A stretch of 16,847 nt of DNA from Desulfovibrio sp. (GTDB lineage Bacteria; Desulfobacterota; Desulfovibrionia; Desulfovibrionales; Desulfovibrionaceae): NCBI RefSeq assembly GCF_019424165.1, contig NZ_JAHZAA010000004.1, forward strand, positions 111,151-127,997, read 5' to 3'. This document shows, piece by piece, positions 1-5,343 of this stretch. The stretch's first letter is position 1, and each line of letters starts with the position of its first letter. The translations under genes were made by a program, and so were the position numbers. Under the pieces are notes generated by a model. It was not told the DNA's origin, did not search any database, and saw only the letters and a program-made list of their open reading frames with translations.

Positions 1-44
1 ACGGCGCCCTTGAGCCTGCAAGGCTTGTCCGTTCGGAAAGCATT

Positions 45-82
45 AAGCCCCACAATGCGTTTCAGGCTTTGTGGGGCTTTTT
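45..82 (+). terminator. Intrinsic terminator of a gene left of the window
   Basis: An 11-bp perfect stem (45-55 pairs with 69-79, AAGCCCCACAA with TTGTGGGGCTT) and a 13-nt loop are followed by a T run at 78-82 on the plus strand. On the minus strand the stem is followed by AATGC, so it points mainly to a plus-strand transcript ending here. It would also insulate the convergent tRNA gene. The gene it serves lies outside the window. Confidence 0.8.
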
Positions 83-94
83 GAGATTGCAGCT

Positions 95-180
95 TGGTAC
101 CCGGAGCGGGACTTGAACCCGCACACCTTAACGGCCAGGGATTTTAAGTCCCTTGTGTCTACCGATTCCACCATCCGGGC
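95..180 (-). tRNA. tRNA-Leu (anticodon UAA)
   Basis: Read on the minus strand this is an 86-nt class II tRNA with encoded CCA at 97-95. The acceptor stem GCCCGGA pairs with TCCGGGT, with one G-U pair at the top, followed by discriminator A. The anticodon arm is AGGGA-CTTAAAA-TCCCT, giving anticodon TAA, which reads UUA and UUG leucine codons. The T arm is GCGGG-TTCAAGT-CCCGC, and there is the extended variable region expected of tRNA-Leu. It stands alone, with no second tRNA beside it. I could not identify a convincing promoter in the 64 bp before it. Confidence 0.96.
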
Positions 181-244
181 ATGCACATAACCAAGGGTCG
201 CGCAATGTCGGTCCTTTTTTCATATGCGCGTGGCAGGTGCAAAT

Positions 245-670
245 TTATTCCGCCTCTTGATCTCTCGATGCAGGCGCGGGCTCGCCGGTGCGCCAGACCC
301 TGAGGCCCGGCGGCGGCTCAAGGGGAACAGTGCGTTCCTCTTCCTGCCATTGCCCTGCGCGCAGCCAGTATATATGCAGGGAATTGAGGTCCTTGTCCAG
401 ACACAACATCTGCCCCCGCACGCCAGAAGGCAGCAATACAGCGGCTTCCATAGCGATTTTCCGGTAAACGTAAAGCTTGTGTGCCTCAAAGGCGCACTGG
501 AACATGAGCGCGTCGCCCAGGGGGGTAAAGTCCAGGTGCGCGGCGTCTGCCCGCAGCAGCAGGGCCGTGAGGTCAGCGGTAAGGTTTTCTTCTATAGCCA
601 GCAGATCCTCATAGGTCAGGCTGTCATCATAGCTGAAGCGGCCAAAAAGTTCGCTGCGGTTTTTGTCCAT
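245..670 (-). CDS. Small hypothetical protein, 141 aa
   Basis: I do not recognise a family. The protein is soluble in character, with no signal peptide or membrane segment. It has an acidic helical N-terminal half (a stretch like YEDLLAIEENLTADLTALLLRA), a central part rich in aromatic and hydrophobic residues, and a proline/glutamate-rich C-terminus ending PASRDQEAE. No catalytic motif is visible. The start is taken as the ATG at 670. There is no Shine-Dalgarno sequence worth the name before it, but a promoter-like pair (TTGCCT, 17 bp, TATAGG) ends only 6 nt upstream, which suggests a leaderless transcript. The gene diverges from pgpA. It is a real gene rather than a shadow of the plus-strand frame at 224-805, judging by the plausible, ordered composition, but this is a judgement from the sequence alone. 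Confidence 0.7.
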   Translation of the reverse strand: MDKNRSELFGRFSYDDSLTYEDLLAIEENLTADLTALLLRADAAHLDFTPLGDALMFQCAFEAHKLYVYRKIAMEAAVLLPSGVRGQMLCLDKDLNSLHIYWLRAGQWQEEERTVPLEPPPGLRVWRTGEPAPASRDQEAE

Positions 671-676
671 GCCATG

Positions 677-705
677 CCTATACGGGAAAGCTGTTTCTTA
701 GGCAA
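677..705 (-). promoter_or_regulatory. Sigma70-like promoter of the 141-aa gene, no leader
   Basis: On the minus strand there is a -35 TTGCCT (705-700), a 17-bp spacer and a -10 TATAGG (682-677). Only 6 nt separate the -10 box from the ATG at 670, so transcription would start at or within a base or two of the start codon. The boxes match the consensus at 4 of 6 positions each. This is a prediction by eye. Confidence 0.4.
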
Positions 706-779
706 TAATGTGCATGTCGGGCATGAATACCAGGGCGGAAAAATGTACGTTGCGCTCGCTTTTCATGCGGTTGTGTGTG

Positions 780-808
780 TTTTCATTCTGGCCCTGCACG
801 CATAAAAT
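780..808 (+). promoter_or_regulatory. Possible promoter of pgpA
   Basis: TTTTCA (780-785), a 17-bp spacer and TAAAAT (803-808) form a moderate sigma70-like pair on the plus strand. The transcript would start near 815, giving a leader of about 135 nt that begins in the CTGCACG repeat region. The match is only fair and other starts are possible. Confidence 0.3.
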
Positions 809-849
809 GGCTAAACTGCACGCGCGAGAGTTTTTGTCGTGCAGGGGCC
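790..849. repeat. Inverted repeat with a duplicated left arm, upstream of pgpA
   Basis: CCCTGCACG at 792-800 is perfectly inverted at 838-846 (CGTGCAGGG). GG at 790-791 and CC at 848-849 extend the arms around one extra G. A second left arm, CTGCACGC, is at 816-823, a direct repeat of 794-801. The right arm can therefore pair with either left arm but not both. The outer fold encloses the predicted pgpA start site. Its function is unknown: it could be an operator or an RNA element. Confidence 0.55.
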
Positions 850-950
850 GGCGGCATCCGCATTTCGACTGTACGCTGAATATGGTGCCCTGCCAGTCTG
901 CTGACGATTTTTGCCGCACTGTGCGGCGCTCAAATCTGCCCGGAGAAATA

Positions 951-1421
951 ATGCGCCTGAAAGACCAGTTGGTTCTGTACTTTTGCCGTCTCGGCGTCGC
1001 CGGGCTGGACCCCAAGGCTCCCGGAACCTGGGGAACGGCCATGGCCTGTTTGCTGGCCCCCTACATTTTTTTGCCCCTGAATATCTGGCTGCGGGCGGCA
1101 CTGCTGCTGGCACTCTTTTTTCTTGGGGCCATGGCTGCCACGCGCGCGGAAAAGCTGCTGGGCCGCAAAGATCCCGGCGAGGTCGTCATTGACGAACTGG
1201 TAGGGGTGTGGCTGGTGCTGCCGCCTTTTCCTGCCCCGAGCTTTTTTATGGTGTTGGCGGCTTTTGTGGCTTTTCGGATTTTTGACATCGCCAAGCCCTG
1301 GCCGGTCAAGGCCTCGGAAAAGTGGCTGCCCGATGGTTACGGCGTCATGATTGACGACGTGGTGGCCGGTTTGTGGGCTTTGCTGTGCGTGGGCGCACTT
1401 GCCTGGATGGGGCTTTCATAA
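951..1421 (+). CDS. pgpA: Phosphatidylglycerophosphatase A
   Basis: This protein of 156 aa is an inner-membrane phosphatase that removes phosphate from phosphatidylglycerophosphate to give phosphatidylglycerol, the last step of PG synthesis. The family blocks are all present and in order: the N-terminal GLDPKAPGTWGT (18-29), the acidic block DPGEVVIDELVG (74-85), FRIFDIAKPWP (108-118) and GYGVMIDDVVAG (129-140) with the acidic pair D135-D136. Hydrophobic segments lie at about 30-62, 85-112 and 137-155. The length is normal for PgpA. I chose the ATG at 951 because GGAG sits 5 nt upstream and the family's conserved part begins just after it; the open frame reaching back to 708 has no family similarity. 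It stands alone, divergent from the 141-aa gene and convergent with infA. Confidence 0.93.
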   Translation: MRLKDQLVLYFCRLGVAGLDPKAPGTWGTAMACLLAPYIFLPLNIWLRAALLLALFFLGAMAATRAEKLLGRKDPGEVVIDELVGVWLVLPPFPAPSFFMVLAAFVAFRIFDIAKPWPVKASEKWLPDGYGVMIDDVVAGLWALLCVGALAWMGLS

Positions 1422-1446
1422 CAGAATAGAGGCGCAGCCATGCTGC

Positions 1447-1517
1447 GAAAAGAGAAGAGGGGGCGCGGCCAGGGGCGGTTCGGCCACAGCAGTGGCTATA
1501 GAAAAGCCGCCGCGCCC
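1447..1517 (-). terminator. Probable terminator after infA
   Basis: GGGCGCGGC at 1461-1469 pairs perfectly with GCCGCGCCC at 1509-1517. A second small hairpin nests inside (GCCAC 1483-1487 with GTGGC 1492-1496). On the minus strand the stem is followed by a pyrimidine tract CCTCTTCTCTTTT rather than a clean U run, so termination strength is uncertain. It lies 4 nt past the infA stop and between the convergent pgpA and infA genes. Confidence 0.5.
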
Positions 1518-1521
1518 GCTG

Positions 1522-1740
1522 CTACTTCATGCGGTAGGTAATGCGCCCGCGGGTAAGGTCATAGGGAGAAAGTTCTACCTTGACGCGGTCGCCGGGCAGG
1601 ATGCGGATATAGAATTTGCGCATTTTGCCGGAAATATGGGCCAGCACTTCGTGACCGTTTTCCAGCTCCACGCGGAACATGGCGTTGGGCAGGGCTTCCT
1701 GCACTACGCCGTCAACTTCAATGGAACCTTCTTTAGCCAT
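1522..1740 (-). CDS. infA: Translation initiation factor IF-1
   Basis: The protein is 72 aa, the standard IF-1 length, and is a single S1/OB-fold domain that binds the ribosomal A site during initiation. The sequence shows the characteristic starts and ends of the family: MAKEGSIEVDGVV, EALPNAMFRVELENGHEVLAHISGKMRK split across residues 15-41, then ILPGDRVKVELSPYDLTRGRI near the C-terminus. The ATG at 1740 has GGAG 5 nt upstream. The basic RNA-binding face (HISGKMRK) is intact. The gene is the last on its strand before pgpA. It is separated from lgt by 347 bp, so it probably has its own promoter rather than depending on the lgt cluster. Confidence 0.98.
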   Translation of the reverse strand: MAKEGSIEVDGVVQEALPNAMFRVELENGHEVLAHISGKMRKFYIRILPGDRVKVELSPYDLTRGRITYRMK

Positions 1741-1800
1741 GTGATCTCCGTAAAAAATGATTAGGATAAACGGCGGTCAGCTTCACAAAAAAGCGGGCTG

Positions 1801-1825
1801 GTGTCAACTGCGCGGCTGTTGACAC
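1801..1825. repeat. Perfect inverted repeat GTGTCAAC-N9-GTTGACAC
   Basis: Arms 1801-1808 and 1818-1825 are perfect over 8 bp with a 9-bp spacer. Each arm contains TTGACA read outward, so the minus-strand copy faces infA. It has the geometry of a dimeric regulator site overlapping a -35 box, or it may be a hairpin. No regulator can be named. Confidence 0.5.
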
Positions 1826-1892
1826 AGGTACGGGCAGACGGCAGCCGTGCAAAAGCAGAGCCGCATCCCGCGTATTGTGAGCTGCCTGGCGT

Positions 1893-1926
1893 TGCTGTGT
1901 TTACGCCGTGCGGCTGTGACACAGCA
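1893..1926. repeat. Inverted repeat TGCTGTGT / ACACAGCA
   Basis: Arms 1893-1900 and 1919-1926 are perfectly complementary over 8 bp with an 18-nt spacer. It lies in the gene-free gap between lgt and infA. No associated gene is seen on either strand. Confidence 0.4.
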
Positions 1927-1988
1927 GAGTTTGTGCGCAAAGCGATTGCTACCGCGGCACGTCGTGGCGCCGTGTGACGACAATGCCG

Positions 1989-2006
1989 ATTTTACACCGG
2001 TAAAAT
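1989..2006. repeat. AT-rich palindrome ATTTTAC-ACCG-GTAAAAT
   Basis: Perfect 7-bp arms at 1989-1995 and 2000-2006 flank a 4-nt centre. A short hairpin TTGCC/GGCAA (2010-2014, 2021-2025) sits beside it. Both are downstream of lgt on the minus strand, so they may be part of its 3' end, but neither is followed by a U run. Confidence 0.4.
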
Positions 2007-2041
2007 TTGTTGCCCGCAGCGGCAAGCCGGAAAAGTGCTCC

Positions 2042-2070
2042 GCGCCCGGCGTCTTGTATGCCGGATGCGC
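2042..2070 (-). terminator. Possible 3' hairpin after lgt
   Basis: GCGC-CCGGC (2042-2050) pairs with GCCGG-AT-GCGC (2060-2070), giving 9 bp with a 2-nt bulge and a 9-nt loop, 17 nt past the lgt stop. On the minus strand it is followed by GGAGCACTTTT, which is not a typical U tract. It is more likely a weak terminator or a 3'-end stabiliser. Confidence 0.3.
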
Positions 2071-2087
2071 TTCACCCCTGAACGGGA

Positions 2088-2945
2088 CTACTTTTTCGGC
2101 TTGCGTTTTTTATTGTTGGAGCCACCCGGATTTTTCGGCCCGGGCCGGTCTATCACCACATGCATGCCCTGTTGCATGATCGGGGCCTGACGCCAGAGCA
2201 GCCACAGACCGACAGCCATGAGCGGAAGGCAAAGCACCTGCCCCATGGTCAGCCAGCCGAACGCAAGGTAGCCAAGCTGGGCATCGGGTATACGCACAAA
2301 CTCAACGATAAAGCGGAACAGGCCGTAACCAAGGGCGAACAGGCCCGAAACAGCCCCGCGCTTGCGCGGTTTCAGCGAATATATCCACACCAGGGCAAAA
2401 AGAACCAGCCCTTCCAGCAGCGCTTCATAAAGCTGGCTGGGATGGCGCGGCAGCGAGCCGCCGCCGGGAAAGATCACGCCCCAGGGGCCGTCCGTCACCT
2501 TGCCCCACAATTCGCCGTTAATGTAGTTGCCCAGGCGTCCGAAAAAGAGGCCCTGAGGAACCAGCGGGGCCACAAAGTCCGAAATATCCAGAAAGGAGCG
2601 GTGTCGTGTTTTGGCAAAGTACCAGAAAGCGCCAAGTACGCCAAGCAGGCCCCCGTGAAAGGACATGCCGCCGTTCCAGATGCGCAGGATTTCCATCGGG
2701 TCGGAGATGTAGACGGGCAGATCATAAAACAGCACATACCCCAGGCGCCCGCCCAGAATGATGCCGATCATGACGCAGGTCAGCAGGTCGTCCACATCGG
2801 TGGCCCGCCAGTCCGAACCGGGCCGCGAAGCGCGCCAGCGGCCCAGCCACCAGCCCAGGCCAAAGCCCGCAAGGTACATGAGTCCATACCAGCGCAACTG
2901 CAGGTTGCCAATGCTGAAAGCAACAGGATCAATATGAGGCAGCAT
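2088..2945 (-). CDS. lgt: Prolipoprotein diacylglyceryl transferase
   Basis: The protein is 285 aa, an inner-membrane enzyme that moves diacylglycerol from phosphatidylglycerol onto the lipobox cysteine of prolipoproteins. The Lgt signature GRLGNYINGELWG is at 136-148, carrying the conserved Arg, Asn and Glu. The catalytic-region histidine is in NGGMSFHGGLLG (H97), and RHPSQLYEA is at 167-175. About seven hydrophobic segments are spread along the chain. The C-terminus ends in a basic tail (NNKKRKPKK) beyond the usual last helix. Two ATGs are adjacent (2948 and 2945). I chose the second because GGAAG then stands 4 nt away instead of 1, and its ATG touches the moaC stop (TGATG), implying translational coupling. 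The first would add one Met. Lgt probably processes the lipoprotein encoded at the head of this cluster. Confidence 0.96.
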   Translation of the reverse strand: MLPHIDPVAFSIGNLQLRWYGLMYLAGFGLGWWLGRWRASRPGSDWRATDVDDLLTCVMIGIILGGRLGYVLFYDLPVYISDPMEILRIWNGGMSFHGGLLGVLGAFWYFAKTRHRSFLDISDFVAPLVPQGLFFGRLGNYINGELWGKVTDGPWGVIFPGGGSLPRHPSQLYEALLEGLVLFALVWIYSLKPRKRGAVSGLFALGYGLFRFIVEFVRIPDAQLGYLAFGWLTMGQVLCLPLMAVGLWLLWRQAPIMQQGMHVVIDRPGPKNPGGSNNKKRKPKK

Positions 2946-3436
2946 CATTCTTCCATATCAGGGGCGTTGAATTCGCCGCTTTTGCCGCCGCGCTTGTGCA
3001 GCAGGCGCACCCGGCTGATGATGATATCGCGCTGCACGGCCTTGCACATGTCATAAATAACGGCGGCAGCGGTTTGCGCGGCCACAATGGCCTCCATCTC
3101 CACGCCGGTATTGCCCACCGTGCGGGTTTCGGCCTCAATGCGGATGCGCGGCGGTGTTTCACTTACTTCAAAGCGGATGTCGGCATAGGTGAGGCTCAGC
3201 GGATGGCACAGGGGAATAAGCTCGCCAACGCGCTTGGCAGCCATGATACCGCCGATTTTGGCACAGGTGAGCACGTCGCCCTTGGGCAGGGCCACCTTGA
3301 GCAGAAGCTCGAGGGTTGCGGGGCGCAGCTCTACCACCGCTTCGGCGATGGCCACACGTTCTGTGGCCTGCTTGCCTCCAACGTCCACCATAGTCACATT
3401 GCCCTGCCCGTCCAGATGCGAAAAACTGCTGTTCAT
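2945..3436 (-). CDS. moaC: Cyclic pyranopterin monophosphate synthase (MoaC)
   Basis: The protein is 163 aa, close to the family's usual 160. Acting with MoaA, it converts the GTP-derived 3',8-cyclo intermediate to cyclic pyranopterin monophosphate, the first committed step of molybdenum cofactor synthesis, in the cytoplasm. Conserved active-site features are present: K52 in PKGDVLTCAKIGG, H78 in LIPLCHPL, the acidic GVEMEA (111-116), and D129 and K132 in YDMCKAVQRD. The start at 3436 is preceded by GAGGTG with good spacing; the frame is open further upstream to 3502 but without family sequence. It lies 62 bp after the membrane hydrolase gene and overlaps the start of lgt. No other moa or moe gene is in the window, so the rest of the pathway is elsewhere. 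Confidence 0.97.
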   Translation of the reverse strand: MNSSFSHLDGQGNVTMVDVGGKQATERVAIAEAVVELRPATLELLLKVALPKGDVLTCAKIGGIMAAKRVGELIPLCHPLSLTYADIRFEVSETPPRIRIEAETRTVGNTGVEMEAIVAAQTAAAVIYDMCKAVQRDIIISRVRLLHKRGGKSGEFNAPDMEE

Positions 3437-3498
3437 AAACACCTCGTCGGCATTGTTGTAATGTGTGTGGGCGATTGTGTCCGCCCGGCGGGGGAGCC

Positions 3499-4689
3499 TC
3501 AACGCAGCCCGACCAGCCAGTCCAAAATGCCGGGTGAAGCGGGCGGCCGGGGAGATTGCCAGTGTGAATCCTTGCCACTGTCGGAAAAGCGCAGACGCTC
3601 AAGCAGAAGGCGCGCTTCAGGCGGCGCTTCCGTTTGCGGCGTCCCGTCTTTTTTCACGGCGGGCATTTCCAGTTCCGTCATATATCGGAAGGGAATATCC
3701 GCATTGGGGCGGCTGGCCATGGCGGCGCGTACCAGTTTCAGGCTGCTGCCGAAGCGCAGGTCATGAAAAAGCATGTATGTGACGCGCCCTGAAGTTTCAG
3801 GGCCTGCGCCGTCAGTGCCACCAGCGTCCGGAGTATGGAAAGCGCCGGGAGCGCCGGGCGGCATATCCTCGGCGATCAGCGGGCTCATGACGGGCAGCAG
3901 GGTGAAATCGAAAAAGGCGTCCGCAGCTACGGACTGGCGGGCCAGCGCGGCCATAAGCTCCGGCGGTGCGGCCTTGTGGGGAACCGGAGCATCGTGCGGG
4001 CGGCCCAGGGCGTCAAGCCCCTGGCTGTAGACAATGCGGCCCTGGGGGCCGTCTTCTTCATAAATGGTGCGCCAGAACAGGGGGGCGAAGCCGTCGGGCA
4101 GCACCACAATCCGACCTGCTGTGCGGCCCTCCGCAGTCAGCCGTTGTTCGGTCTGCGCCGTGTGCCAGGCATTGAGCCCGATACACAGGGCCGGGTAAAC
4201 AATAATCCAGGCCAGAGCCAGCCGCATAAGGCCACGCCGCGCGCGCCACCGCAAGACGGCCCAGAGCAGGGGCAGGGTAAGCAGCAGGTCTATGATAAAG
4301 ACAGCATTAAGGCGTACCCTTTCATGCGAGAAGGGCAGATATATCATGGTTCCGTAGGTGGTGATGACATCCAGCCAGATATGCAGCAGCACCATGCACA
4401 CCATAAACAGCCAGACTTTGGCAAAGCCCCAGTGTTCCGGCGTGTGCGCCCGCCACAGGGGACGCGACAGCAAGGCCAGCAGCAGCCCCAGCAGCGGAGC
4501 CGCCGCCAGTGAATGCGTGATGCCCCGGTGCAGCAGCAGGAATTGCAGCGGGGTGTGGCAAAAGATCACATCGATGTCAGGCGAGGCCGCCGCAAGGGCG
4601 GCCAGCGGCACAGCCCACCGGGTGGCGGGGCGGCGCGGCAGGGCCAGCATGGCCACAGCGCCGCTGGCGGCATGGGTAATGGGATCCAT
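3499..4689 (-). CDS. Membrane metal-dependent hydrolase (YdjM/DUF457 type)
   Basis: The protein is 396 aa. The N-terminal half has the motifs of the membrane-bound, metal-dependent hydrolase family (YdjM-like, PF04307): MDPITHA at the start, SPDID (36-40), HRGITHS (54-60), HIWLDV (103-108) and SHERVR (121-126). The His and Asp residues in these motifs are the likely metal ligands. Four or five membrane segments lie at about 25-40, 48-76, 91-108, 128-146 and 155-173. From about residue 180 the chain continues as a soluble C-terminal domain of some 215 residues that I cannot assign. It includes a low-complexity Gly/Pro/Thr stretch (278-301) and ends WLVGLR. The family's substrate is not known with certainty. 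It starts 3 bp after the lipoprotein stop with no clear ribosome site, so translation is probably coupled. Confidence 0.8.
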   Translation of the reverse strand: MDPITHAASGAVAMLALPRRPATRWAVPLAALAAASPDIDVIFCHTPLQFLLLHRGITHSLAAAPLLGLLLALLSRPLWRAHTPEHWGFAKVWLFMVCMVLLHIWLDVITTYGTMIYLPFSHERVRLNAVFIIDLLLTLPLLWAVLRWRARRGLMRLALAWIIVYPALCIGLNAWHTAQTEQRLTAEGRTAGRIVVLPDGFAPLFWRTIYEEDGPQGRIVYSQGLDALGRPHDAPVPHKAAPPELMAALARQSVAADAFFDFTLLPVMSPLIAEDMPPGAPGAFHTPDAGGTDGAGPETSGRVTYMLFHDLRFGSSLKLVRAAMASRPNADIPFRYMTELEMPAVKKDGTPQTEAPPEARLLLERLRFSDSGKDSHWQSPRPPASPGILDWLVGLR

Positions 4690-4692
4690 AGA

Positions 4693-5043
4693 TTATTGCT
4701 TGAAAGGGCTGCGTTGTTTGGGAACGGCCCTGTATTCCGGGTGTTCCGGGTTTTGCTCGCGGTCAAGGCCATGCGCGCGGTTGAACTGTTGCAATCGCCA
4801 TTGCTGCGTGTTGGCCATGATGTCGGGCCTGTTCTGGATGTAAAGCAGTTGCTGTGTCCGGCTGGATCCCATGATGGGATAGCGCAACTGGTCTTCGGTG
4901 GCCACGCCCTGCGCGGTTGCAGGAGCGTCGCCGGAGGTTCCCGCGCCTATGTCCTTGGGGCCGCAACCGGCCAGCAGGCATGTCAGGGCAAGACTGCATA
5001 TGGCGGCCCGGGCCGGAAGGAGGCGGGTGAACGTACTGCTCAT
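4693..5043 (-). CDS. Small lipoprotein of unknown function, 116 aa
   Basis: The N-terminus is a type II signal peptide: basic residues at R7 and R12, a hydrophobic stretch AAICSLALTCLLAG, and the lipobox LLAGC with the modified cysteine at C27, leaving about 90 mature residues. The residue after the cysteine is Gly, which by the usual rule of proteobacteria favours transport to the outer membrane. The mature part is polar, with a conserved-looking core (LRYPIMGSSRTQQLLYIQNRPD split around 53-74) and a glutamine/proline-rich end. I recognise no family. The start at 5043 is the only sensible one. AGGG lies just 1 nt before it, and a strong -10 box ends 7 nt upstream, so the transcript may be leaderless. 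It is the first gene of the cluster lipoprotein, hydrolase, moaC, lgt. Confidence 0.82.
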   Translation of the reverse strand: MSSTFTRLLPARAAICSLALTCLLAGCGPKDIGAGTSGDAPATAQGVATEDQLRYPIMGSSRTQQLLYIQNRPDIMANTQQWRLQQFNRAHGLDREQNPEHPEYRAVPKQRSPFKQ

Positions 5044-5050
5044 GCCCTAC

Positions 5051-5079
5051 AGTATAGTCCCGGCGGCGGCATACGGCAA
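5051..5079 (-). promoter_or_regulatory. Sigma70-like promoter of the lipoprotein cluster, no leader
   Basis: On the minus strand there is TTGCCG (5079-5074), a 17-bp spacer and TATACT (5056-5051, 5 of 6 to consensus). The -10 ends 7 nt before the ATG at 5043, placing the likely transcript start at or next to the A of the start codon. It would drive the lipoprotein, hydrolase, moaC and lgt genes. Confidence 0.55.
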
Positions 5080-5343
5080 GAGGCGTGCCGCAGTCATATT
5101 TTGCGCGGGAAATGAACGCCGCGTGGCCGGGCGGTGTGCTGGGTGTCGGGCCGGATCGTCATATGCGGAGCCGTTTTTCAGCGGCCGTAATACTGGGTTT
5201 TAGATCTGCTGCGGCGTAAAGGCGGCTCCGTCCAATGCCCCGTGGTTTTTACTTCCGCTTGCCATGCGGGTCACATCGGTCTATGGTGTTGCATTGATTG
5301 CGCAACCGCGCGGCCCGGCCGCGCATTACGGACAGGAGATGCC
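5080..5343. other. Gene-free region before psd with two inverted repeats
   Basis: This stretch separates the divergent lipoprotein cluster and psd, and no gene is seen. A perfect 8-bp inverted pair CGGAGCCG/CGGCTCCG (5166-5173, 5223-5230) surrounds an AT-richer patch with TTTTCA (5175-5180) and TTTTAG (5198-5203), a weak candidate promoter for psd. A very GC-rich hairpin follows at 5308-5324. No start codon with a ribosome site other than that of psd is present on the plus strand. Confidence 0.4.
5308..5324 (+). repeat. GC hairpin just before the psd ribosome site
   Basis: GCGCGGCC (5308-5315) and GGCCGCGC (5317-5324) are a perfect 8-bp inverted repeat around a single C, all G+C. It ends 9 nt before the psd Shine-Dalgarno (AGGAG, 5334-5338). 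In the mRNA it would be a stable hairpin in the 5' leader, able to affect ribosome access or RNA stability. No U run follows, so it is not a terminator. Confidence 0.5.

Larger units (their letters stand above)
1741..2087. other. Gene-free region between lgt and infA
   Basis: No convincing gene is seen on either strand. The open frames here (73 and 110 codons) lack ribosome sites and protein-like composition. The region must hold the infA promoter. A TTGACA facing infA lies at 1807-1802, but no good -10 follows at normal spacing; TATCCT at 1768-1763 is a weaker alternative. It also contains at least five inverted repeats, three of them listed separately. A structured non-coding RNA is possible, but none of the conserved cores of tmRNA, RNase P RNA or SRP RNA is visible. 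Confidence 0.5.

Noticed and set aside
1..13. Possible last codons of a plus-strand gene ending TGA at 11-13, upstream of the terminator at 45-82
   Set aside because: Only three codons are visible, so neither the frame nor a protein can be supported.
1804..2179. Small open frames in the lgt-infA gap (73 codons minus, 110 codons plus)
   Set aside because: No ribosome site and unlikely amino-acid make-up; the plus frame also runs into lgt antisense.
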